In this document: positions 7,330-16,914 of the stretch, piece after piece
How positions within the stretch are numbered: the stretch's first letter is position 1
How the letters are laid out: every line of letters begins with the position of its first letter
Assembly: GCF_002871935.1 (NCBI RefSeq)
Contig: NZ_PNHQ01000003.1
Span: forward strand, 1 to 64,000
DNA: 64,000 nucleotides
From: Aerococcus viridans
Lineage (GTDB): Bacteria; Bacillota; Bacilli; Lactobacillales; Aerococcaceae
Reading direction: 5' to 3'
Position numbers and translations under genes: made by a program
Notes under the pieces: generated by a model
Seen by the model: the letters and a program-made list of their open reading frames with translations, nothing else
Database searches by the model: none
Told to the model about the DNA's origin: nothing

Positions 7330-8850
7330 TTAGTGTTTAAAATGACGCATACCTGTGAACAATACTGAAATATCATAAGCTTTAGCTGCTTCGATGACTT
7401 TTTCATCTTGTACTGATCCACCCGGTTGAACAATCGCTTTGATGCCATATTCATGTAAAGTATCAATGGTATCTGGGAAGAAGAAACCATCAGAAGCAAC
7501 GACAGCGCCAGCTAATGGGAATTCAGACCGCTCTAGTGCATCTTCTAAAGCCCAGACACGACGCACTTCCCCATGGCCTAGCGCTAAGGTTTGTTTATCT
7601 TTAGCAATAACCATAGCGTTTGATGCACAGTGTTTCGCCACCTTCCAAGCAAAGTCCATATCTTCTAACTCTTTATCCGTTACTTGGCGGTCAGATTTCA
7701 ATACGATCCCATCTTCACCATAAATACTTAAATCTTTATCTTGAAGTAATAATCCACCTACTGTTTCTTTATAGGTGGTCTTTTTACCTTTGAATTCACC
7801 TAATTTAGTGGACTTCACTAAACGAATATTCTTTTTCTTACTTAAAATAGCAAACGCTTCTTCAGTGAAGTCAGGAGCCACAATAATTTCTAAGAAAATT
7901 CTAGCTAACTGATCAGCAGTTTCTGCATCAACCGTACGGTTAAAGCCGATAATACCACCAAAAATGGAAATAGGATCACCTTCAAAGGCTTTTTGATAAG
8001 CTTCAGCAGGTGTTTTTCCAACCGCTACCCCACAAGGATTTGCATGTTTAACAGCCACACACACTGGTTCATCAAATTCTTGCACTAAGTCCATATTTGC
8101 CCGCATGTCATTATAATTATTGTAAGAAATCTGTTTACCATGAAGTTGTTCTAAATCAAAATCCTCTTCTAGCGGGCTTTCATAATAAACCGCTGCTTGA
8201 TGAGGATTTTCACCATAACGCAATAACTCTTTATAGCGGTATCCCTTAGTGAATAACTCTGGAAATTGTTCATTTGTTTCAGCTGTAAAGTATTCAGCAA
8301 TCATGGCATCATAAAAAGCTGTTAATCTAAAAGCTTTTGCAGCTAAACTTTCGCGTAATTCAAGCGTATTTTGGTCATTTTCCAAAGCATCAGCTACTCG
8401 CTCATAATCCTCAGTAGCGGTAACAATTAACACATCTTTATAATTTTTAGCAGCTGCACGAATCATTGAAGGTCCACCGACATCAATTTTTTCAATAATT
8501 TCTGCTTTACTTGCTACGCCATTCTTCACTGTTTCTTCAAATGGGTATAAACTATTCACCACCATATCAATGGCATGAATACCCATTTCATCTACAGTTG
8601 CTTGATGACTGGCGATATCACGATTAAAAAGAATACCGCCATGAACATGAGGATGTAAGGTCTTTACACGGCCTTCTAAAATCTCAGGAGAGTTAGTCAC
8701 TTCTTCAACAGCAATTACCTTGATACCAGCTTCCTCTAGTAAGGTTTTTGTCCCGCCAGTAGAAATGATTTCCCATCCTAGTTGATCTAATTTTTCTGCA
8801 AATGCTACAATACCAGTCTTATCATAAACAGAAATTAAAGCTCTTTTCAT
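7330..8850 (-). CDS. purH: bifunctional AICAR transformylase/IMP cyclohydrolase
   Basis: PurH (506 aa) does the last two steps to IMP. The N-terminal cyclohydrolase domain (ISVYDKTGIVAFAEKL, STGGT, GRVKTLHPHVHGGIL) and the C-terminal transformylase domain (RYGENPHQAA, KHANPCGVAVG) are both complete. The start at 8850 has AAGGAG upstream. Its place between purN and purD is usual for Firmicutes. Confidence 0.97.
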   Translation of the reverse strand: MKRALISVYDKTGIVAFAEKLDQLGWEIISTGGTKTLLEEAGIKVIAVEEVTNSPEILEGRVKTLHPHVHGGILFNRDIASHQATVDEMGIHAIDMVVNSLYPFEETVKNGVASKAEIIEKIDVGGPSMIRAAAKNYKDVLIVTATEDYERVADALENDQNTLELRESLAAKAFRLTAFYDAMIAEYFTAETNEQFPELFTKGYRYKELLRYGENPHQAAVYYESPLEEDFDLEQLHGKQISYNNYNDMRANMDLVQEFDEPVCVAVKHANPCGVAVGKTPAEAYQKAFEGDPISIFGGIIGFNRTVDAETADQLARIFLEIIVAPDFTEEAFAILSKKKNIRLVKSTKLGEFKGKKTTYKETVGGLLLQDKDLSIYGEDGIVLKSDRQVTDKELEDMDFAWKVAKHCASNAMVIAKDKQTLALGHGEVRRVWALEDALERSEFPLAGAVVASDGFFFPDTIDTLHEYGIKAIVQPGGSVQDEKVIEAAKAYDISVLFTGMRHFKH

Positions 8851-8873
8851 ACATATCTCCTTATGTTTCCGTA

Positions 8874-9437
8874 TTATTTATTCATTTCTTGAATTAAATC
8901 AGCAATCGCTGTAATTAATATGCGATGCTCTACTTTTAAAACGCTTGCTTGTAAACTTTTGGCATCATCACTTGCTAAAACTTGAACAGGTTCTTGAATG
9001 AGTATCTTTCCCTCATCAAACCGTTCATCCACTAAATGTACTGTAGCCCCTGTTACTTTAACGCCTCGATCAATCACTGCTTGATGGACTTTTAATCCAT
9101 AATATCCCTTACCTGAAAATGCAGGAATTAATGAGGGATGAATGTTTATCATCCGGCCTTCAAAAGCTTGAACCAACTCTTTAGAAATAAGCTTTAAGTA
9201 ACCAGCCAAGACAACAATATCCACTTGATGGTTTTTCAAGCTAGCTAAAATTTTCTGATCATCATTGGCATATAAATGATCAATACCCGCCATTTCCGCT
9301 CTTTTCAATCCATAAGCATCTGCCTGATTAGAAATCACAACAGCTACTTCTGCTGGTAAAATTCCCAAACGACAAGCATCCATCACCGCTTGCAGATTTG
9401 TACCATTTCCAGAGATTAATACACCAATTTTGATCAT
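8874..9437 (-). CDS. purN: phosphoribosylglycinamide formyltransferase
   Basis: PurN (187 aa) transfers a formyl group from 10-formyl-THF to GAR. It shows the N-terminal GVLISGNGTNLQA phosphate-binding loop, the catalytic-loop motif INIHPSLIPAF with its His, and GATVHLVDERFDEG. The start overlaps the purM stop by 4 bases, so the two are translationally coupled. Confidence 0.96.
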   Translation of the reverse strand: MIKIGVLISGNGTNLQAVMDACRLGILPAEVAVVISNQADAYGLKRAEMAGIDHLYANDDQKILASLKNHQVDIVVLAGYLKLISKELVQAFEGRMINIHPSLIPAFSGKGYYGLKVHQAVIDRGVKVTGATVHLVDERFDEGKILIQEPVQVLASDDAKSLQASVLKVEHRILITAIADLIQEMNK

Positions 9438-10459
9438 ACAAAACTTACCTCAGCCTCTTGCACATTCACCTGACCTAATATAAAAGCTTTTGCGTCATTA
9501 TCTGCTAACACCTTCAAAGCCGTATCTAAATCAGATGGATCAACAAAAATCACCATACCGACCCCCATATTAAAGGTTGCAAACATTTCCTCATCAGTAA
9601 TTTGACCAAGTTCTTGTAAATATTCAAAAATAGGTAAACTTGGCATTTTTTCACGTTGAACAGTTAGACCTAATCCTTCTGGTAGTACACGTGGGATATT
9701 TTCAAATAAACCACCACCAGTGATATGGGCTAACCCTTTAATGGTAACTGCTTCAATTAGCGCTAAAATATCTTTCGCATAGATTTTAGTAGGTGTTAAT
9801 AATACTTGCCCAATAGTTTGGTCAGTATTTGGATATGGATGGTCAAAAGTCATATTATTCTTCGCTAATATCGCTCTAACTAAAGAAAAACCATTACTAT
9901 GTACACCTGAAGATGGTAAGCCAATCGCAATATCACCAGCTTTAATATCTTTTCCTGTGATTATTTGCTGCTTATCTACTAGCCCCACTGCAAATCCAGC
10001 AAGGTCATATTCATCCTCGCTATACATACCTGGCATTTCAGCTGTTTCTCCACCGATTAAGGCAGCACCAGCTTGCTTACAACCATTCGCGACACCTTCA
10101 ACAATGTTAGCCATCTTCTCAGGAATCAATTTACCTGTAGCAATATAATCTAGGAAAAATAAAGGCTTAGCACCTTGGCAAATGATGTCATTGACACACA
10201 TAGCAACTAAATCAATGCCCACGGTATCATGAATACCCAAGGCTTGTGCAATCATTAACTTAGTCCCTACGCCATCCGTTCCTGAAACAAGGACCGGTTC
10301 TTTCACTTTATGGGCGCTGAGTTCAACCATACCTGAAAAGCCGCCTGTTTCAGTCATCACCTGATCTGTATAAGTGGCTTTCATCATGTCTTTAATTAAT
10401 TGCACTTGCTGGTAGCCAGCCTCTTTATTTACACCAGCAGACTTATAATCTAATCCCAT
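9434..10459 (-). CDS. purM: phosphoribosylformylglycinamidine cyclo-ligase
   Basis: PurM (341 aa) closes the imidazole ring of FGAM to give AIR. DYKSAGVNKEAG at the N terminus, GTDGVGTKLMIAQ, GGETAEMPGMY and the C-terminal GGGLFENIPR motif are all as in the family, and the length is standard. It directly follows purF and overlaps purN. It takes the product of PurL, the other enzyme with a lost glutaminase site. Confidence 0.97.
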   Translation of the reverse strand: MGLDYKSAGVNKEAGYQQVQLIKDMMKATYTDQVMTETGGFSGMVELSAHKVKEPVLVSGTDGVGTKLMIAQALGIHDTVGIDLVAMCVNDIICQGAKPLFFLDYIATGKLIPEKMANIVEGVANGCKQAGAALIGGETAEMPGMYSEDEYDLAGFAVGLVDKQQIITGKDIKAGDIAIGLPSSGVHSNGFSLVRAILAKNNMTFDHPYPNTDQTIGQVLLTPTKIYAKDILALIEAVTIKGLAHITGGGLFENIPRVLPEGLGLTVQREKMPSLPIFEYLQELGQITDEEMFATFNMGVGMVIFVDPSDLDTALKVLADNDAKAFILGQVNVQEAEVSFV

Positions 10460-10468
10460 TTTTCTCTC

Positions 10469-11719
10469 CTACTCTTCAGTAAAATAAGATTCATAAAGTT
10501 TATTTCGTCCGATAGCGCGGTGGAACCCATCTAAACTAATATATTTCAAACTATCACAACCAATAAGGTCTCTTACTTCATCAACACTACGGTTATAAGC
10601 TACTAGTTGCTGTTTATCTGGAATATCTACCGTCATCGATTCATCCTTTACAACTGGCGGTGCAGCAATTCGGACATGGATTTTACTTGCCCCAGCCTCT
10701 TTTAACGTATTGACCGTCCGTTTAATCGTTGAACCACGTACAATAGAATCATCTACTAAGATAATCTCTCTATTAGCCACAATACTTTTAATAGGCGTTA
10801 GTTTAATTTCAATATCGCGCTCTCGAATAACTTGAGAAGATTGAATAAAAGTTCTACCAATATAGCGGTTACGAACGAAACCTTGTTGGTAAGGTAAACC
10901 GGAAGCATTTGCATAGCCCAATGCAGAAATGATACCCGATTCAGGCGCACCAATGACCACACCTTTACGTAATTGATCTTCCTGCCACAAAATTTCACCT
11001 AAACGGTAACGCGCATCATATACAGAAATCCCATCCAAAATCGAATCAGGGCGGGCAGTATAAATAAATTCAAAAGCGTCCAGGTTTTCAGTTGCTTCCA
11101 TATTTGCTGATAAGTAATAAGAAATACTTTGTGATTTAGTTTGCACAAATAACTCACCCGGTTGAATTTCACGAATCACTTGTCCAGCAATACTATCAAT
11201 AGCAGCGGTTTCCGAACTAGCAATAATCATATCGTCCATCTTCCCAATCGCTAAAGGTTTCACACCATCTAGATGTTTGTAAGCAATGAAGCGGTCTTTA
11301 TTCATGTAAATTAACGTAAATTTCCCGACTAATCGTTCTAGATAAGCCTTAATTTCTTCCACATCTTTCCCTAATGTGTCAATACAGGCTTGAAAAGTGA
11401 AATCGGGATTTTCAATTTCTCCATCAATCGCCATTAAAGCCCCTTTATCAAAAAACGGCATTGGTTCACTTTCACGGTCTTCAAAGGGATATTGGACAAA
11501 TCCAATCCCCTTGTTACCCGCCATATGCTCAATTAAACCAGCACCAAAATGTTCACTAATTAGCCCATTTTTACGGAGAAGTGCTACCTCCCCATTAGGT
11601 AAAATTGTTCCCATTCCAACAGCAGCTTGACCGCGATGTTGTAAGGCATACAGACCGTAATATAGGTGTGGAAAAGCTTCGATAGCCTTGAAGCTATAGA
11701 TACCTAAAATACCACTCAT
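10469..11719 (-). CDS. purF: amidophosphoribosyltransferase with degenerate glutaminase domain
   Basis: PurF makes phosphoribosylamine from PRPP. The PRTase half is intact (RNRYIGRTFI, PRPP loop ILVDDSIVRGST). The N-terminal Ntn-glutaminase half keeps its fold markers (ALQHRGQ) but not its chemistry. The protein starts MSGILGIY, where active enzymes expose CGIxGI, and the codon before ATG is a stop, so no propeptide with Cys is possible. The family Arg (GHVRYPT) is Gln76 (GFVQYPF), the HNGNL oxyanion motif reads IDGEIEN, and the TSDSE segment is missing. Its 416 aa are shorter than the usual 470-500. I infer an ammonia-using transferase. Decay is possible but the frame is clean. Confidence 0.95.
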   Translation of the reverse strand: MSGILGIYSFKAIEAFPHLYYGLYALQHRGQAAVGMGTILPNGEVALLRKNGLISEHFGAGLIEHMAGNKGIGFVQYPFEDRESEPMPFFDKGALMAIDGEIENPDFTFQACIDTLGKDVEEIKAYLERLVGKFTLIYMNKDRFIAYKHLDGVKPLAIGKMDDMIIASSETAAIDSIAGQVIREIQPGELFVQTKSQSISYYLSANMEATENLDAFEFIYTARPDSILDGISVYDARYRLGEILWQEDQLRKGVVIGAPESGIISALGYANASGLPYQQGFVRNRYIGRTFIQSSQVIRERDIEIKLTPIKSIVANREIILVDDSIVRGSTIKRTVNTLKEAGASKIHVRIAAPPVVKDESMTVDIPDKQQLVAYNRSVDEVRDLIGCDSLKYISLDGFHRAIGRNKLYESYFTEE

Positions 11720-11730
11720 TTACTCACCTA

Positions 11731-12210
11731 CTACAATGCTTGAACAGCTGCTTCATTGTTCATATCACGAACACCAGCACTTAATTCTTTTTTATAAGCT
11801 GCTAATTTTTGACTTAAATCTTGGTCTTGAACTGCTAGAATTTGTGTAGCCAGTATTGCCGCATTTTCACCACCATCTAAGGCAACTGTAGCTACTGGTA
11901 CACCTTTTGGCATTTGAACGATGGATAATAAAGCGTCTAAGCCAGACAACGTAGAAGATTTAACAGGTACACCAATCACTGGTTTAATAGTCATACCTGC
12001 AATCACACCCGGTAAATGGGCTGCTTTACCAGCAATCCCAATATAGACATCCGCATCATCTTGACCAACTAAGGCTTGTAAATCATCTAAAGCACGGTGG
12101 GCAGAAATCACGGATACTTGATAAGGAATTTCAAATTTACTTAAGTTACTAGTTACTTTTCGAGCAATTTCAACATCACTTGAACTACCCATAATAATTC
12201 TAACGAACAT
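11731..12210 (-). CDS. purE: N5-carboxyaminoimidazole ribonucleotide mutase, class I-like
   Basis: PurE (159 aa) with the N-terminal MGSSSDVE phosphate loop, the SAHR motif holding the catalytic His (SAHRALD rather than SAHRTPD), AAHLPGVIA and the conserved [15 protein letters not shown] segment. These are class I features, and class I enzymes need N5-CAIR made by PurK. No purK is in this operon, where it normally follows purE, so PurK must be elsewhere or the enzyme uses CO2-derived CAIR. AGKAAH replaces the more common AGGAAH. Confidence 0.93.
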   Translation of the reverse strand: MFVRIIMGSSSDVEIARKVTSNLSKFEIPYQVSVISAHRALDDLQALVGQDDADVYIGIAGKAAHLPGVIAGMTIKPVIGVPVKSSTLSGLDALLSIVQMPKGVPVATVALDGGENAAILATQILAVQDQDLSQKLAAYKKELSAGVRDMNNEAAVQAL

Positions 12211-12219
12211 AAAATCCTC

Positions 12220-15200
12220 CTATTTGGCTTGTAAATATGCAAAAGCTTGTTTTAAAAATTGATTTTCGCCTTGACTAGGCACATTTTGGAATAAGTCTTC
12301 TCCACTTCTTTCAAATGAAGAAATAGAACCAAATACTAGACCATTTGGACTGGTTAACGCATCAATATTTTCTTCTGCAAAATAAGTTTTAAAACCAGCA
12401 ACAACTTGCCCATGGGCTTTCATTTTTGAACTGGCCTCTCCTAAATCTACGCGCCCAAATGCAGTTGCAATGGGTGCTGTATAGGTTTGATTACCTTGCC
12501 CCTTAGTGAACGGGCTATTTTCAGAAAGCACTTGACCAGTATATAAATCAGAAATAAATTTACCGTTTTTGTTAGGTAATATGCGGATAGCTGAATGACC
12601 TGTGACTTCTCCAAATTCAATTAACCCTGTACGGATTAAAGCGGAGAAAGCAGCCCCATTACCTGTAATCAAGCGATTAGCTTGTAAATGTGCTTCAATT
12701 GCTTGACGCACATCCGGTCTTGTTAAAATTAACTCCCAAGCACGCCCTTCTTCATCAGTTTGGTTACCAAAAACTGCACCATTTGGTAAGGCTAATAGCT
12801 GGCTCTCTTTTAAATGTTTAATAAATACTTGAATAGATTGTTCAAATTTTTCATGAGACGAATCTGCAATGACCATCATTTGACAATTAAATCCAGCCGC
12901 TTCTAAAGCAAACTGCAAATCAAATTCCCCATTCGTACCATATAAAACTGGTATGAATGCTTGAACATCTTTCGTTGTTTTATCAACTGTAGTCGAAGCA
13001 TTCGTTTTAGATAGTGTTGTTGGTAATTCACGCGCGGTATTTTCAGTTTGATCAAATACGGAGGCGAAAACTTCATTTGACGCTGCTTCAATTGCCTGCA
13101 CTGAATAATTTTGTCCAGCAATTTGGATATCATCTGCTTGTGTCTGACCAATCACTTGATAAGGGATATCTGCTAATAGCGTTGCTGGATCATCAGCTAA
13201 TTCTAAAATAAAGGCACCCATTAACGGTTCAGCTAAACGGTTGGTTAAAGTTTCTGACACTTGAACAGAAATACCATTCCCATAAGACATTTCAATGAGG
13301 TCTTTTAACATGCCATTAAAACCAACAGTAGAAGCTGCCAGTAGAGCATCCCCTTTAGCCAATTGATGAATCGTTTCATAGATTTCTTTTTCTTTTTGTA
13401 AATCAATCGTGAAATCATCTTGTAACGGATTTTCGATTAAAACGACTTTGGACCCTACTTGCTTAAACGGTCGTGAGACAACTTCATCAATATGCCCTTG
13501 TGCAACTGCAAAAGATAATAAGGTTGGTGGGACATCGATATCCTCAAAACTGCCTGACATAGAATCTTTACCACCGATACTTGCTAAAGTTAAGCCAGAC
13601 ATAGCCAGATTAGCACCCAATAGAGATAACATTGGTTTTCCCCAACGTTTAGGGTCATCCTTCAAGTTTTCAAAGAATTCTTGGAAAGATAATCGTAAAT
13701 CTTTATAGTCAAAACCTAAAGCCACCATCCGGCTAACCGATTCAATCACTGAATAGAACCCACCATGGAATGGCGATTGCTCAGAAAGATAAGGATCAAA
13801 ACCATAAGCCATACCAGACGTGGTGGTTGTTTTACCGCCGTGTACTGGTAGTTTAGATACCATACCTAATTCAGGTGTAGAACGGTATCTACCACCAAAT
13901 GGGAAGAGGACAGAAGCACGACCAATAGAACCATCAAATTGTTCAGCCATAGCTTTTTGACCTGCTCTATTTAAAGTAGACATATAGGCATTTAATGACG
14001 CTTCATTCCAAGTCGTATCCGAGTGAACATCATTTTTAAAAATACTTGTTGGTTGCGTCAAAATAGCATTCGCATGCTTAGCAGCGCCGTTAGAATCTAA
14101 AAAACTTCTACTTAAATCAATAATTTGCTGACCAGCCCAAGTCATTTGCATACGGTCATTTTCTGTTACTGATGCAATAACAGTAGATTCGACATCTTCT
14201 TCAGTACAATAGCTTAAAAAGGCTTCAATATCCTTTTCAGCTACAACAACAGCCATACGTTCTTGTGATTCAGAAAGGGCAATTTCACCACCATGCATAC
14301 CTGGATATTTCACTGGTACATCATCTAGTTGAATGTTTAAACCATCTGCAAGTTCTCCTACTGCAACAGAAATACCACCAGCACCAAAGTCATTACAGCG
14401 TTTGATTAAGCGTGTGGCTTCCTCTCTTCTAAATAAGCGGGTAATTTTTCTTTCAATTGCTGCTGCACCCTTCTGCACTTCAGCCCCGGCATTTTCTAGT
14501 GATTGTTCTGTTTGAATTTGTGAAGAACCGACTGCAGCCCCTAAACCATCACGGCCAGTACGGCCACCTAATAAAATAATCTTATCTCCAACAACTGGTG
14601 CTTCCCGTACAATATGATCCTTTGGGGCTGCTGAAATCAAAGCCCCTGTCTCTAATCGTTTGGCTTCATATCCTGGGTGATAAATTTCTTCAGCATAACC
14701 ACCAGTCAGTCCGATTTGATTCGCATAATCACTATTACCTTCTAAGGCCCGTTTTGAAATTGTTCTTTGTGGCAATTTCTCTGGGTATGTGTCTTCAAAT
14801 GGTATATTAGGATCTTTAGCACCCGAAATACGCATACCTTGATATACCCAACTTCTACCTGATAATGGGTCACGAACCCCACCGCCAACACAGGTAGATG
14901 CACCACCAAATGGTTCAATCTCAGTTGGGTGATTATGGGTTTCATTTTTGAAATATAGAATCCAATCTTCTTCAGTGCCATCTACATCTACTTTAATTTC
15001 TAAAGCACAAGCATTGACTTCTGGAGAGATTTCCACGTTGTCCAAGATACCATTTTCACGTAGGTAGCGACTTTGGATTGTACCTAAGTCCATTAAAGTA
15101 ATTGGTCGATCTGTTCGACCTAATTGGGCTCTTTTTTCTAAATAATCATTTAAAGCAGCTTTGAAAAGCGGTTCATATTGACCAGCGTCAATAGTGACAA

Positions 15201-15873
15201 TGTCAATCTGCGTGTTAAAAGTCGTATGACGACAGTGATCCGACCAATAAGTGTCAATCACTTTAAGTTCTGTTAGGTTAGGATTACGGTTTTCAGATTT
15301 AAAGTAAGTTTGGCAAAAGCGTAAATCATCTAAATCCATTGAGAAATGCTTGCCTAAATCTAACAATTCTGCTTGAGTCATTTCAGTGAAGCCTGACACT
15401 TCTTCTAACTCTGTTGTTGATGATGGATGAATTTCAAATGGGGGTTCATCCATAGCAATAACCGTGTTTTCCACTGGATTAATAAGGTAGTTTTCAAATT
15501 TTTGACCTTGATCTTGGCTTACATGATTTAAGGTCACTACTTTTGAATGGAAGACTTTAACTTCACTTAAGCCAAGTATGTGTTGAATCATTTCGTTCAT
15601 CATTTGTTCATTTTCATTATACTGGCCCGTTACTTGGCGGTAGCGAAAGGTATAATCAGCTGCTGGTATAGTCTCAATAAAGCTTAATTTTTCTGTATCA
15701 AATAAAGCGTGTTGAATCTGTTCCAATGCTACTTTAGAAGTGTTTTCAAATTGGTACAGATTATAAAAAGTAATCTCAGTGTTTTCATCAAACTGAAGGA
15801 ATTCTACTGCTTCTTTTCTATACTTTTGTCCTTCAACATCAAATTGGGCATTATTTTTTGTAATGACTTGCAT
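12220..15873 (-). CDS. purL: FGAM synthase, single chain, with degenerate glutaminase domain
   Basis: A large single-polypeptide PurL (1217 aa from the Met behind GGAGG; the frame could extend 7 codons into purC). The synthetase part is complete: WSDHCRHTTF, THNHPTEIEPFGGAST, CNDFGAGGISVAVGEL, GGKDSMSGSF. The C-terminal class-I glutaminase domain is recognisable (FIPVLYGTNGEFD, LIEFGEV) but has lost its triad. GICNGFQAL reads GNGAAFSAL, putting Gly at the nucleophile Cys (codon 12655-12657), and SHGEGR reads ATAFGR, losing His and Glu. The GHSER end motif reads SSFER. The enzyme should still use ammonia. No separate purQ or purS is present in the window. Confidence 0.95.
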   Translation of the reverse strand: MQVITKNNAQFDVEGQKYRKEAVEFLQFDENTEITFYNLYQFENTSKVALEQIQHALFDTEKLSFIETIPAADYTFRYRQVTGQYNENEQMMNEMIQHILGLSEVKVFHSKVVTLNHVSQDQGQKFENYLINPVENTVIAMDEPPFEIHPSSTTELEEVSGFTEMTQAELLDLGKHFSMDLDDLRFCQTYFKSENRNPNLTELKVIDTYWSDHCRHTTFNTQIDIVTIDAGQYEPLFKAALNDYLEKRAQLGRTDRPITLMDLGTIQSRYLRENGILDNVEISPEVNACALEIKVDVDGTEEDWILYFKNETHNHPTEIEPFGGASTCVGGGVRDPLSGRSWVYQGMRISGAKDPNIPFEDTYPEKLPQRTISKRALEGNSDYANQIGLTGGYAEEIYHPGYEAKRLETGALISAAPKDHIVREAPVVGDKIILLGGRTGRDGLGAAVGSSQIQTEQSLENAGAEVQKGAAAIERKITRLFRREEATRLIKRCNDFGAGGISVAVGELADGLNIQLDDVPVKYPGMHGGEIALSESQERMAVVVAEKDIEAFLSYCTEEDVESTVIASVTENDRMQMTWAGQQIIDLSRSFLDSNGAAKHANAILTQPTSIFKNDVHSDTTWNEASLNAYMSTLNRAGQKAMAEQFDGSIGRASVLFPFGGRYRSTPELGMVSKLPVHGGKTTTTSGMAYGFDPYLSEQSPFHGGFYSVIESVSRMVALGFDYKDLRLSFQEFFENLKDDPKRWGKPMLSLLGANLAMSGLTLASIGGKDSMSGSFEDIDVPPTLLSFAVAQGHIDEVVSRPFKQVGSKVVLIENPLQDDFTIDLQKEKEIYETIHQLAKGDALLAASTVGFNGMLKDLIEMSYGNGISVQVSETLTNRLAEPLMGAFILELADDPATLLADIPYQVIGQTQADDIQIAGQNYSVQAIEAASNEVFASVFDQTENTARELPTTLSKTNASTTVDKTTKDVQAFIPVLYGTNGEFDLQFALEAAGFNCQMMVIADSSHEKFEQSIQVFIKHLKESQLLALPNGAVFGNQTDEEGRAWELILTRPDVRQAIEAHLQANRLITGNGAAFSALIRTGLIEFGEVTGHSAIRILPNKNGKFISDLYTGQVLSENSPFTKGQGNQTYTAPIATAFGRVDLGEASSKMKAHGQVVAGFKTYFAEENIDALTSPNGLVFGSISSFERSGEDLFQNVPSQGENQFLKQAFAYLQAK

Positions 15874-15886
15874 TTCGGTCCTCCAC

Positions 15887-16564
15887 TTATTCAAAGTAAT
15901 GAACTAAGGCTAAAGGTTCAATATACTCATCGCCTTTATAAACACGCATATTTCCGCCTGAAATTTCATCAATTAAAATAATTTCATCACTACCTTCTAA
16001 GCGACCAAATTCCAATTTGATATCATATAATGTTAATCCTTTATCCGCCAAAGCTTCTTTAATCACCAATGAGATATCTTGAGTTAGTTTTTTTAATTGT
16101 TCGTATTCGCCAGCTTTTAAAATATTTAATTGTTCAAGCGCGTCTTGCGTAATTAATGGATCTTGACGGTCATCATCTTTTAAAGTGAATTCAACATAGG
16201 CATCAAGTGGCGTACCAGATTCAATATAAGCACCGTAACGTCTAATAAAGCTCCCTACTGCTTTAAACCGACAAATCACTTCTAATCCTTCTCCAAAGAC
16301 AGAAGCTTTTTTAATTTGCATCGTATTCTCTGTTGTATTTGAAGAAATATAATGTGTGGGAATTTGTTTTTCTTTAAATAATTCAAAAAAGTATGTTGAA
16401 AGCACAACATTACTATGACCTGATCCTTCAATTGTTGCGCCAACTTGATTCTCACCTGGATCAAATACCCCATCTTTACCCGTAACATCGTCTTTAAATT
16501 GGAAATAATATTGGCCGTTATCATCTTGGCATAAATTTTTTGTTTTTCCTGTATAAATAAGCAT
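15887..16564 (-). CDS. purC: SAICAR synthetase
   Basis: PurC (225 aa) couples CAIR and aspartate. YTGKTKNLC (P loop-like start), SNTTENTMQIKKA, VICRFKAVGSFIRRYG and KLEFGRLEG...LIDEISGGNMR are family motifs, in the short clostridial/lactobacillal form. It is the first gene of the operon, and its end overlaps the possible early start of purL. Upstream are PurR-type boxes, so transcription is probably purine-controlled. Confidence 0.95.
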   Translation of the reverse strand: MLIYTGKTKNLCQDDNGQYYFQFKDDVTGKDGVFDPGENQVGATIEGSGHSNVVLSTYFFELFKEKQIPTHYISSNTTENTMQIKKASVFGEGLEVICRFKAVGSFIRRYGAYIESGTPLDAYVEFTLKDDDRQDPLITQDALEQLNILKAGEYEQLKKLTQDISLVIKEALADKGLTLYDIKLEFGRLEGSDEIILIDEISGGNMRVYKGDEYIEPLALVHYFE

Positions 16565-16616
16565 TACTAAAAACCGCTCCTTTTAAAAAACATACGTTTC
16601 CACTGAATTATTTATG

Positions 16617-16743
16617 AATATTCGTTTTTCGGATAATCATATGACTACCTTAAAGGAATTTTTGTATAAACTCAAGCAAAAGATGAACATTTAAAATAAA
16701 AATATCGTAAAACACCGTATTTCTCGAATTAAAAACGAACATT
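16617..16743 (-). promoter_or_regulatory. pair of PurBox-like PurR sites upstream of purC
   Basis: Using the lactic-acid-bacterial PurBox consensus AWWWCCGAACWWT, AAAAACGAACATT at 16731-16743 (plus strand) matches 12 of 13. In the opposite orientation AAAAACGAATATT (minus strand, 16629-16617) matches 11 of 13. Inverted paired boxes are usual for PurR, but the separation here (about 100 bp) is large, and I cannot fix the promoter. The rest of this 350-base gap shows nothing else apart from the hairpin at 16847-16892. Confidence 0.45.
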
Positions 16744-16846
16744 CTAATTCAACCATACGATAAATGTTAATATTTTAATTCATTTTACAAAATTGTATCT
16801 GAATTGTACTTTTTATGTTTGCTGCAAATAATTAATACAAGTAAAA

Positions 16847-16892
16847 AACCACCTAAAACGAAAGCCGGTTTGGCATCCATTTTTAGGTGGTT
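16847..16892 (-). terminator. terminator of the 16915-17388 gene
   Basis: Arms AACCACCTAAAA (16847-16858) and TTTTAGGTGGTT (16881-16892); on the minus strand the hairpin runs into a T tract. It separates the unknown gene from the purine operon. Confidence 0.8.
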
Positions 16893-16914
16893 CCTATTGA
16901 ATTTGTTTCCTTTA

